A stretch of 64,000 nt of DNA from Mayamaea pseudoterrestris (Eukaryota; Bacillariophyta; Bacillariophyceae; Sellaphorales; Sellaphoraceae): contig BROI01000010.1 of assembly GCA_027923505.1 (NCBI GenBank), forward strand, positions 868,001 through 932,000, given 5' to 3'. Both the position numbers and the translations under genes were made by a program. Positions 52,360 through 62,674 of this stretch are shown here, piece by piece. Each line of letters begins with the position of its first letter. Positions within the stretch are counted from its first letter, which is position 1. The notes beneath the pieces are model-generated. The model was not told where the DNA came from, did no database searches, and was given only the letters and a program-made list of their open reading frames with translations.

Positions 52360-55300
52360 CTACCACCTTCGAGGCAAACGAATGCCTTCCTTCTCGCATA
52401 CGCCCTTAAATATATCGTCCAGTTGGTCAATCATCAATCTGTGTAAAGAATATGGGTAAGTGTGCTGTCCAATTAAAGACATGCAATCATCCGCGACGTA
52501 AACGCACCGAGCAAGCGCAGCAAATTCTGAATCGTCTTCGTTGTATGCAATGCAGTTGTCAAATATGAGCAGCAGATCCACTCGAAGTTGGTCAGCACTA
52601 TGATACCACGGCAAACGATCTTCGCGAATGGTACGAAAATCCATAGGCTCTTTAATTGTTTTTAGATAATCCTTGGCAACTTCTGGAAAAGCCTCTGCCA
52701 CCGGAACAGCAAATATTCCTTCCATATCTTCCGCCTCCTGGAATGGAAAGATACATGAGACGTAGTTTGATCGCCCATTCGGAAATTTTGTTCTAAACGT
52801 ACCAATTTGTCTAGGATGGCAGAGCCGACCGCCGTTATCTTCTTCTTGTCAAGAAAGGCCCATGATTTGCCGCGCGTCATTGCGGGAGCTGGTGAAGGAA
52901 TGGCAAATTTTAGACGTTTCGTTGCTCGATTTGAATTGTCTAAATAAAAACAACAAAATTTGTTAGTGTTAGCATTGTTATAATATAAGAAACCCATATC
53001 ATTCGCGGAGTATACGGCTTACCTGGCTTGTGTCTTTTCGGTGGTTCTGCCTCGTGCGATCCATCAGAGTCGCTGCCGTCTTGGCCTTCCTCGTCAAATT
53101 CTGACGACGACGGATCAACATATGACTTTTGCGTCATGCGCCTTCGACCAACAGCGCAATTTGGAGATGTTACTGCTTCTGGCTGCAACTGGCGGGCCGC
53201 TGCGTCGTTTCGGTGCAAGCGCGTGTTTGCTGCTCTTCCTTTCGTCCGTGTTACTGAGATAATACTATCCGAGCACTTCTCTTCGACTTCATCTCCACTT
53301 TCGTTAGAAGTGCGAGATGCAAATTTCGATCTCGATCGGAGAGTTGTAACAATACTTTTACGCGTGCGATGGACTCGCGTTTTGGATATGCTTTCTTTCT
53401 CCGAGTTTTCGCTGTCACTTTCCTCGACAACTTCCTCCTCGTCGCTGTCGTCATTTGCGCTATCCACTGCTGCCTGAGTGTAAGAAGTAGAAGACCCTAA
53501 TCGACCGCGAGAGGACACGGGTGATTTGTGAAAGCGCGTGCCTCGCTGTCTGTGTGTACTACTTTGACGAGAGCTTCCACTGACAGAACCATTCTCGCCT
53601 TCACTTTCACTGGTGTCGGATGCTTCATCACTATCGCTATTGTCCTCGTCAAGTTCATCGCTACTATTCAGCCGATGTTGATTCCGAAAAGGCGCTGCTC
53701 TCGGAGATGGCAAATCTACATCGCCCTCCGTATGATTAAGGGAAGTACTGCCGTGGCTTCGAAGGGCAACTGCACTTCGACGGCTAGCTTCTAATTGTCG
53801 ACTAGCTCGTCCGAGAGAATCAGCACCATGAGCCGGCTGCCGTACTTGTCTTCGAGAAGACGGTCTGCCACTGACTCTTTCTAAAGTGGTCCTATTCGTC
53901 GCATCTCCGCCTGCTCCCCTTAGTCTGCCATTTCGCATTGTTGATTGACGGGTATCGTCAATATCATGTTGACTGAAATTGTCGACAGTGGCGCTGCGAG
54001 CAGACCCCGTCCGACCCAAGCCCAATCGACTGCGCCCACCACCATGGCCAATCTGCCACAAACTTCCGTGCGCGTGGTCGTTCGCAGCCGCAGTGTCGTC
54101 AAACCTTCCAACCTGACGAGTTGAGCGACGGAGTCCACTACTTTCGTAACCTTGTTCACGTGACTGCTGACGCCTAGCGGCTCGGCTGCTCCTCCTACTT
54201 AATTGGGTCGCAGATGGCGGCGGCAAGGCAAAATCTTCCAGTATAGAGCGGTTGCGAACAGCTATGCGAATAGAACTTTCATTTCTTGTAGCTTCCGCTG
54301 GTATCGGTCCGGCCAAAAGTGAAGCATTCGCTGCAGCGACGGCACGAAAATGCGCCAAACATTCACGTTGCTCCTCCGACAACACCGTCTCTTCAAACTG
54401 CTTGACCATGTCATCAGCCAAACGTGTCATTGGATCATGATCTCCATTATACTTGGCACAATTATCGCGAATTAAACGAATGTCCGATACGAGGCTCAGG
54501 ATGCTCCCGTAATAACCAGCGGCAAGTCTTAGAGAAACAAAGCTTAGATCCATTGGAATTTCAACTCTAGTAGAATAGTCCGAATACTGAGTTTCGTCCA
54601 CTGGGCCTCCAAAAATGTGTTCGACTTGGTACTCGATTCCACTAGCGTTTGAAGAAGCCAACGTCAAAAGTTTCGTCAGCGCATCATGCGCTGTGTGCGC
54701 TTCTTCGTCACTGAGGCGTGGTCGACCGAAATTCCTTGGATCCGCGCCCACAAGAGTTATTTCCCAAGCACTGACTTTGTCTGTGTCGGAGCTACTCGCC
54801 CACGTTACCTCCAATGCGTCGAAACCACTTTCATTCAAATCGTCATCGTCAATAAGGCGCTCTATATGCCCTCGCCATGGCACAAACTCCTCGTCTTCCA
54901 TTGCCGTATTCGCAGTACTATCAGATCTATACATGGCCTCGATTTGGGGATGAGGAACCTCGTCTAAATGAGCTAGTGCGCCATCAACCAGTGCAGTACG
55001 TGCCATGAAGAGCTCAATAGGTATCAAATAATCCGGTTCATCATTTTCGAACAAGCTCACCTGTGCAACATGAAAAACTAGAATGAGGCATTTTTAATCT
55101 CAAAACACAACCGGATCGCGATGATGCATACCTCGAAGGAATGGCGAATCGTCGAACTTGCGAAAGCAGGGCAAAATACGCCCTCCTGCGACAACACTGG
55201 CAATCCTGTCACCTCCAGCGTGAGAACAGCAACAATGCTCTTACACCGAGTATTACTGTTTATGCAATAAAATTATTGAGCACCTTAGACGAACAAGGGC

Positions 55301-58300
55301 GAAAAAAGCGACAAAAAGGATCTCAATAAACTCACCCTCGCTTGTAATACGACTTAAAAGGAAATCGGTATCGCACATGACGTATACAACACTGCAAAAC
55401 TGGCCATGCTGCTCCTTCCGGCCAATTCTGCCATGGCGCTGAAAGACTCGGAAATGCAACAATCGTTTCTTGGTGTGCTCGTGGTATATAGACAACTGTG
55501 TCACCAAGCTGTGGCGAGTAGATTTTTGTGCCAGTGTACGACGAATCTCCTTCTGGGCGACGCAGCCAGGTCCTTGATAATGTGCGGGCTTCTCGCTCGC
55601 TTCCCATCCGGAAAAAGTATGTCTCGTAATCGCCTGCGAATGGTCCCGAAGGGTGATTGTTTGTGCTCATGTACTCGAGTACACCAGCGCCAGAATCGTC
55701 GTCGTCGTCATCGAAAGCCCTGCGTCCTGACCGTCGAGGGGCATTAGAATCGTGACTATCGTCATCATCGTCATTATGCTCGTCATCGTCAGAATCTTGC
55801 AAAATCGATAACCTTCCGAGTCTACCTGACGAACGCCGCTCTGAGCCAATAACAAAATCTTCATCGTCACCATCGGCGTCGTCGTCGTCAATCCCATCGT
55901 CGGGTAGATCATTAAAAGCATCTCCCCAACGCCAATTGCTCGACAGTCGACCGCTATTTCGAGGCGAGGAAGCTTGCGACACGCTCACCCTCCCGCCGAT
56001 CCCTCCCGTCGATGCCGCAACGGCGGTTGCACCAGATCCATCGCTGTGCAGCATGATGGCCGATTTCAAGTCGTATTGGCTGATTATATTGCCTCGAGAC
56101 AGATACTGAACCTGATACGATGCGCTTCTTCGTGCTAGCATCTGCATGCGAGTGCATCTAGCAGCTCGTTCTTCGAGCGGCAACGGGCCGACCATAGTTC
56201 GAAAGCTATCATTGACATAGTCGGGCCAAGAAACATCTCCATGCGCTCGGCGGACTCCTTTCGGCGCCAGGTGGGGCGGCAATCCTGATCCTCCCTCTAC
56301 ACAATATCCATGAGCATCATACTTCAAATCGTAGTAGTCGTTGCTGAAATATTGCTCTTTCATCCATCCAGGAGTTGTCCATTCCTGGACTGCTGATCTG
56401 ACCAGAGCACAATCAAAAAGGGACACTCGCCCGCTGTCGTCGGTTACAACAAGAGACGTTCCATCGGGAGAAAATGCCCCGTCCAGAAAACCACCAGTTT
56501 TCCCACAATCTTGCGCTTCGGCTGGACCAAAGTCGATCTTATTACTAAAAGTGAAAAAACAAGTACCTGCATCAGCATCCCACAGCTTCAGCACGCCGTC
56601 AGAACCAGCAGAGCAGAATATTGTCGAATCGGTAGGATGCGGAACGACCACTGGACACTGCATTGAGTGAGCTCCGTGGATACCAAGAAGACAATCACCA
56701 GTTCTGCTGTCCCAAATAAATAAGTACTGGGAACCAGCTGCAATTTTCGAGATGCGTTGCTTTATCGGTTCACACTGCGAAGTTACTATCTTAGAATCGT
56801 CGCAAACCCAAACAGCGACGTCGCAGGAAATAACAGATGTTCGAACCGGTCTCCGGCGAGGTCCATCCAGCACAGCTGTGGCAGTCGTCGATACTGGATG
56901 GGTAAGCTTGATAACAATATGCGTAGAAGTAACTTTCGTAACCTGAGGCGACGCTGGATCGGCATTCCAGGACCATATGCGTACAATACCATCCTTTTGA
57001 CTAGCTGAAAGAAGGCGATCGCCTCTTGATGAATAATGTAAATCTGTGACCGCACTAAAATGTCCCTTTAAATCGAGCAAATGGCGAGAATTCGTTACAC
57101 CTTCGCGAGCAGTCTGTAGTCGCCGACGTGTGTATCCTTCTTCTTCGTACAGATCAATTCCAAGGTGCTTCATGTCTACCTGCCGAATTCGCTCATCGTC
57201 TTCGTCCTTCCAAATGCGACATATCCCATCATCTGATCCAGTGGCAAAATGCCCACCATGCGGGCAACGGGCGACACATATAACCTTGATAGGTGAACGG
57301 CGCGCTCTTGTTCCCGGTCCAGCAAGTTGTTCTTCCAAGCTTGCTCCGTGACGCAACTTGTCCAATAGCTGCACTCCTTCGTCAAGTGCATCATTGGCTA
57401 CAAATTGACCAAGTTCGGCGAAGTCATTTTGTTGCTCCAGCACGGCACGAATCGGAGAGTCGTTCTCTCTGGGTGAGGGTGGTAAATGCGGAAAAGAATT
57501 GGATACACCAGCACCATTGTTCACAGCAGCTGCATCAATTAACGGTTCATCCAATCGGACAGGTAATGGGGGCAGTGGCGGCTCTGAAAATGCTCCATCA
57601 GCCGCGTCAGATAAAGCTGCAGGAGATGCTTGCAACTCTGCAGTCGTCTCGGTTAAGTTCAATTGATACTCAGGCCGCTTGCCAATGAAACGTCGATATC
57701 GTCTTAAGCACGCCTCACGAACATCCCAGCATCTGGCGTGCCCATCTGCCGCCGCCGTCACCAACCGATACGGCGTTGTTGTCGACCATGATACCATGTT
57801 GCAACCATCCTTGTGACCCCGCAATATTGCCACTGGACAACCATCTGTCAACCCCCAGATGCGGCAATCACCATCCTCCGATGCTGTTGCCAGAAATGCG
57901 TTGTCGGATGAAACGTCAATATCATTGATTACTCCGGCATGCCCACGCAAAGTGCAAACGAGAACTGCGCCGCGATGGAGGCTTGCATGATTTATTGTGT
58001 TGCCTTTTGGCCTTATATTTGCCCCCAAGCAAAATAACTTTGCAAGGTAGTCATCGGCACCCGTGATAAAGTATTGGCCCGTCCGATCGAACCGAAGACA
58101 AAAAACCGGGAATGCCAAATGCGTATTAATTGTTACTGCGTGAGAAAAGCGCGACTTGATGATAGCCAATCGATTCTCGCGCGCGACAGGCTGAGGGTTT
58201 ACGATGCCTATAGAGCGATAACCTTTGCGTCCATTAGGCCGAATAAGACCAGCTTGGCGTGCTAAAATGTTCCGAACAAGTGGATTGCCTAATTTGCCTG

Positions 58301-59582
58301 GCTCCAACGCCTCGGTAGCTAAATCTCGAAAGCAAGCAATAGAATGTTGCAGCACTACAAACATTTCACGTGCAGCAGCTTCCAAATTCACCAGCGCCAA
58401 TGCGTCCAACCTAATCGCAGGTTCAAGTATACCAAGCTGTCGTTCCAATTGCTGAATGACTCTATTTGAATTTTCCTCCGACTCCTTGACTTCATCCAGC
58501 AGTTTGAGTTTCGTAACCATGTCCGACTCACTTCCATCCATACTCAAAATGTTTCCACGCCGCTGTGCCAATAAGTTAAGCGTGTTGCGATGCATGGCAA
58601 TAGACTTGCGCAATGTTCGCCTCAATGTTTGGTTGCGCTGCAAATTGTTGCGTGCATTCAAAAACTCTCGGAGACTGTTCGCCGCAGTGGTGGATTGCGC
58701 GACAATATCTGAAACAAGAGTTACGGAACTAGCATTCTGTGTAGCAACGACAAAACCAGTGCCTGCTGGATTGTATCCTGCAGTAACTTTTCGCTGTCGA
58801 TTGCTGGCGAATCGAACGACCATTGGTCGCTGCAAGGCGCTCGCAACAAATGGTCCGTCCTTATCCAAATTGTCATGCGTTTCATCCTGTGCAATCGCAT
58901 CCAATAGTGTTCTACCCGACTCTGGATAATGTTTTGAGTGCTGAAATTGCTCTTGCGCCGCATCTAGTAAATGAATTGGTTTGGGAAGTGCTTGCTGACC
59001 GGAAACACTTCCGATCGTGGCCCCCTGCACCAATGATTCCAACTGATTTGCCGGCAAAGCTTTTGACCACTGACGCTTGGCATCCGCAAAAGTAGCTTTC
59101 CGGAACTGATGTTGTTGAGGCTCATCATTATCATCAACCATGTATTCGTTTTCGGAAGCGAATGACGACAAGTTTGGCTGAAAAGACATAAAGAGGTGAC
59201 ATGGTTAGCAAAGTGATCCGCGCCAAGTCTCATCACCTAAATTCCTTATGCTTACTCTCAATGCTGTTCCAAAGGCTCCCAAGGACGAAAAAGCGGCTGC
59301 AAGTTCCGATGCAGCGTGACGGATTCGAAGCAATGCTTGCTCATCCATTTCCGCTCGATTCGAATCACTGTCCCTTATTGCTGCTGCAGATGTTCCAGTC
59401 CTCCCTTCAGCTTGTTCATTGCTAGTGTTACTTGCACTTAGAGTCGTTCCATATTGAGCCAGCCAATTTGTTACAAGAAATGGAAGCTCCTGATCAATGT
59501 TCACCTGCACGGCCGACGGAAGAGTACTCGATGCAGCATGGCACGCCGAATTAACCTCTGACGTCTCGCCGCCCTCATCCAT
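52360..59582 (-). CDS. BRWD/PHIP-like WD40 and double-bromodomain protein
   Basis: Six exons, complement(52360..52737, 52803..52939, 53023..55077, 55132..55205, 55336..59177, 59256..59582), introns 54-130 nt, 2270 residues. An N-terminal helical part is followed from about residue 455 to 985 by some eight WD40 repeats (for example LRGHAGVINDIDVS..CRIWGL, LKGHFSAVTDLHYS..VRIWSW). The middle is acidic with long Asp runs. A first bromodomain lies at about 1540-1650 (YYGSILSLVSDIRLIRDNCAKYNGD), then a Ser/Arg/Glu-rich region, and a second bromodomain at the C-terminus (about 2140-2250, IFDNCIAYNEDDSEFA). Family members read acetyl-lysine and can act as CUL4 substrate receptors. Exon 3 is 74 nt; the 54-nt intron before exon 4 is the shortest seen here. 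Confidence 0.9.
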
Positions 59583-59931
59583 GATGAGTTTTTCCAAAGA
59601 TCCAAAGAAAGCTTGCAGCAATCACAATTTTCACAGTTGGTCGTATATGTTCGGTAACGATGATTCACAGTCAGCACGACCATAATGGCGGCGCAGCGAG
59701 TTCGAGGTTGGCTTCCTTCCATGTGTCGCACTGCGGATCAATGCGCGGACGTCCGTTTTAACTCTAATGACTCCCTGACACGCCATCGGGAGTTGAGTTA
59801 ATGCAGCTATCGGTACAGTATAAACCCAGCGACACTCTGGTCGAATGGACAATGACAGCAGACAGTAACTATGCTATATATACTACCAATAGGCACACTT
59901 TCGCAAAGCTTTGTCCTTGCAAAACATAACT
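59583..59931. other. Intergenic region upstream of the BRWD-like gene
   Basis: 349 nt between two minus-strand genes. No coding sequence or repeat recognised; it should contain the BRWD-like promoter. Confidence 0.4.
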
Positions 59932-61869
59932 TTATAATCCCTTGCGCAGCTCGTTCAATTCGCGCTTGATTGCTTTGGCTTGCTCAAATCGACGCTGACT
60001 CTCCTCCAAATGTCGCTCCTTCTCTCGAACAGTCAAGTAGGTGTCAAACTCTGCTCTCTTCTTGGCGCGAGCCGTACTACGTGGCTCGTAGCCGCTGCTG
60101 CTTGAACGGAACGACGTTGACTCATTCCGTGCTGTTGCTTCAGCAGTCGCATTGGGAAGCTCGTTCTCATTGCCGTTTGAGGAGGAAAACGGAGTTGAAA
60201 GCAATTTGACTCCCAGAAGAGAAGACACGGCAGAGGAAATACTTGCGGCACTCTGGCTTTGGGAAGTGTCGCAGGCATCGTCAGCTGTCGTCGCGGATGC
60301 AGGCACATTTTTACGACGTAAGCCCAACCGGGGCGACCAAGGCACCGTTGTCGGTCGAGTTGGGATGCGAGGAACACCCGAAGCGCCATTGGATCTTAAA
60401 GACTTTGGAATTGGCAAAGCTTTAAAACCAAAACTAGACTTTGAAGTTGGAGGCCTGGCTTTGACGCGCGGAGCATGCGACTGACCATTATCTGCCTCTT
60501 GCCGACGCGGACCCAATATGGGCGAGACTGGATCGGTAAATAGCCTCTTTGGCACCTTAGGTAGACCACTTAAACCACCACGACCAGCCAGTCCGGTAGT
60601 TTTTGGAAGAGGAAGGGCGGTGAACGATTTGACGGCGCCAGTCTCGGAAAGTGGTGCACCCAGACCCATGGACCGGTCAGATGGCCTTGTTAATCGTCGC
60701 AGTCCAAGAAGCGGGGAGTGAGGGACGGTAACTGGTCGTTTGTCCACTTTTGGAACGCCCAAACTCCCCGCCAAATCCAAATTTGGAGCTGGCCTCGCCT
60801 TGAATGTGTACGTGTTCGTAGCTTGCTGCTCCTTGTCCATCTCGTCCGGTTCGACCTCGTGTGGCGCACCATCATATTCAGATTGTCGACGCAGCATTCT
60901 CGCGGCCTCAATTCCTTGCCGATGACTCTTTTCCTTGGCAACCATATCATCTCGAGAATGTACGAGAGCCTTTTTACGTCGAAAGGCGGCTCCTCGAAGC
61001 CGATGTAGAAAGGCCAAGCTTGTCGCACCAAGTTCCTCCTGCGTCCGTGCAATTTCGTCGTCGCGAGCCGATCCAGTCGTCATGACGGACTCATCTACAG
61101 TGTCGAACTGTTCATGGTCTCCAAGTAAGTCAGCGTCCGCTTCATTGATAGCCATTGATTCAATTTCCCAATGAAGCTCTGGCGCTTCAAACTCTTGATC
61201 TGCTTCCACGACTTGCGAAAGGATGGCCTGCCGATGGCGAGTTTGTGAACTCTGGTCGTTTAAATCTTCGTCGAGCCTCTCATGAATGTTTTCTCGTCGT
61301 AACGACTCATGCGCAGTGCCATTTTCTTGGTTCCCTCCAGCAGAATGAAATGCGTCGCCACTACTGGTCGTCGATTCACCCGATACGGATGCTACATCTG
61401 GAGATACCGTCAAGAACCATTCTCCCATGTCGTGACTCGCTCGCAGCTCTCTCGAAAAGGCAATTGGACTGAGCAGGAGTTCGCTTCGATTTAACTGTAA
61501 GTTATCTTCGTTTGTTGCCGAATGAACGAGTCCTATCTTGCTTTCCACTGTGCTGCAATTCATCCACGATGCGCCGCTATTCTCGTGCGGACCAAGGGAC
61601 GTCGGCAGAATCTCACCATCGCTTTGCTCTACTCGTTTGCCGTTCAAGTCTTTGTCGTTACATCCGTAAATTAAGACAGTCTCAGGAAGATGCGCTCCAT
61701 CAGCCAGCAACGATGCATCAGCGATTGCATTGTTTTTAGACTCGTCATTTAGACTTTCGGGATTACATTGCCGCAAAATTTCCTTTCCGTCGTTTGGAAG
61801 TTCCATTGTTGAATCTGAATGCGTCTTTTTGCAAGTCTTACGGCGGTTTCGCCTCGATCGTTTCGCCAT
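59932..61869 (-). CDS. TPX2-like microtubule-associated protein
   Basis: Intronless, 645 residues, ATG at 61869 (MAKRSRRNRRKTCKK). The first ~330 residues are acidic and disordered. Three repeats follow: FKARPAPNLD..GVPKVDKRPVTVPHSPLLGLRR, FTALPLPKTT..GLPKVPKRLFTDPVSPILGPRR, FKALPIPKSL..GVPRIPTRPTTVPWSPRLGLRR (about 380-560). Each joins F-K-A-x-P-x-P to T-x-P-x-SP-x-LG-x-RR, strings typical of TPX2 and WVD2 proteins. The C-terminus, ARAKKRAEFDTYLTVREKE to ELNELRKGL, matches the charged TPX2 helix, and a similar charged helix precedes the first repeat. TPX2 proteins bundle microtubules and, in animals and plants, activate Aurora kinase; spindle function is inferred. Confidence 0.8.
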   Translation of the reverse strand: MAKRSRRNRRKTCKKTHSDSTMELPNDGKEILRQCNPESLNDESKNNAIADASLLADGAHLPETVLIYGCNDKDLNGKRVEQSDGEILPTSLGPHENSGASWMNCSTVESKIGLVHSATNEDNLQLNRSELLLSPIAFSRELRASHDMGEWFLTVSPDVASVSGESTTSSGDAFHSAGGNQENGTAHESLRRENIHERLDEDLNDQSSQTRHRQAILSQVVEADQEFEAPELHWEIESMAINEADADLLGDHEQFDTVDESVMTTGSARDDEIARTQEELGATSLAFLHRLRGAAFRRKKALVHSRDDMVAKEKSHRQGIEAARMLRRQSEYDGAPHEVEPDEMDKEQQATNTYTFKARPAPNLDLAGSLGVPKVDKRPVTVPHSPLLGLRRLTRPSDRSMGLGAPLSETGAVKSFTALPLPKTTGLAGRGGLSGLPKVPKRLFTDPVSPILGPRRQEADNGQSHAPRVKARPPTSKSSFGFKALPIPKSLRSNGASGVPRIPTRPTTVPWSPRLGLRRKNVPASATTADDACDTSQSQSAASISSAVSSLLGVKLLSTPFSSSNGNENELPNATAEATARNESTSFRSSSSGYEPRSTARAKKRAEFDTYLTVREKERHLEESQRRFEQAKAIKRELNELRKGL

Positions 61870-62106
61870 GGTCGATTTTTTGTTGTTGTGAGTGGTCGGC
61901 CGGCGACATGGCCGTTGCGATGCAATGTCGAACCGGTTCACGTTAAAATATTAGCTATTGGGAGAAGGCCAATAAGGGAGGATTGGCCAAATCTACTTGT
62001 ACCATTGTTTGTAATATGTACTAGTCAAATTATATTAACAAGCTATATATAAAAACAATTTACAATACCTAAAAAACTTGGCTGAAAAGGAAAAGCGAAT
62101 AGAATC

Positions 62107-62646
62107 TCATACCGACGAATGATGTCGCAGCGGCTTGTTACTTTTTGAAACTGCCGCGCCAGCCTCACAGTTTCGTGCACCTTTTGCAATTGCCATCGGT
62201 GAATAGCCGACCTTCTTTGCATTGACCATGCTGAGGCTAGAAGGATAAGTCTTGGTCTGTGGCAGCGTCAAAGCAAAGGAGGGTTCGATTTGGTGACTAT
62301 TGGTGACAGGTGAGTGACAGGTGACAGGGTGAGACATCAATTGATTCCTCCGTTCTCCGTTCGTCCCCAAAGAACAAATTGCATGATTGCTCTTCATCAT
62401 GAGACTCTTGCCCAGACACTTTGGTATATGAAGGAAGAAATTGTCAATCACAGATACCGGCGTTTTGCTGGTCTGTACCGACAGCCTTCGACTCGCTTTC
62501 CTTAAGGCTGACGTTTCATGACGACTCGTCGGAACGCAAATCGTTTGCTTCCATCGTTGAACGTTGATCGAGTCATGATTGCGATACAATTCTTGCTTGC
62601 TCACTAATTTAGTCAGTATGTGTTCAGGTTCAGGGATAACTAACAT
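62107..62646 (-). CDS. Doubtful hypothetical protein
   Basis: An ATG-started frame of 179 codons, without domain, signal peptide or compositional support. It sits head to head with the sulfotransferase-like gene (28 nt) and upstream of the TPX2-like gene, so it may be a chance frame inside a promoter region. A cluster of GGTGACAG repeats at 62302-62329 lies within it. Confidence 0.25.
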   Translation of the reverse strand: MLVIPEPEHILTKLVSKQELYRNHDSINVQRWKQTICVPTSRHETSALRKASRRLSVQTSKTPVSVIDNFFLHIPKCLGKSLMMKSNHAICSLGTNGERRNQLMSHPVTCHSPVTNSHQIEPSFALTLPQTKTYPSSLSMVNAKKVGYSPMAIAKGARNCEAGAAVSKSNKPLRHHSSV

Positions 62647-62674
62647 TCGCAGCTGCGCTGCGCAATGGCATACA

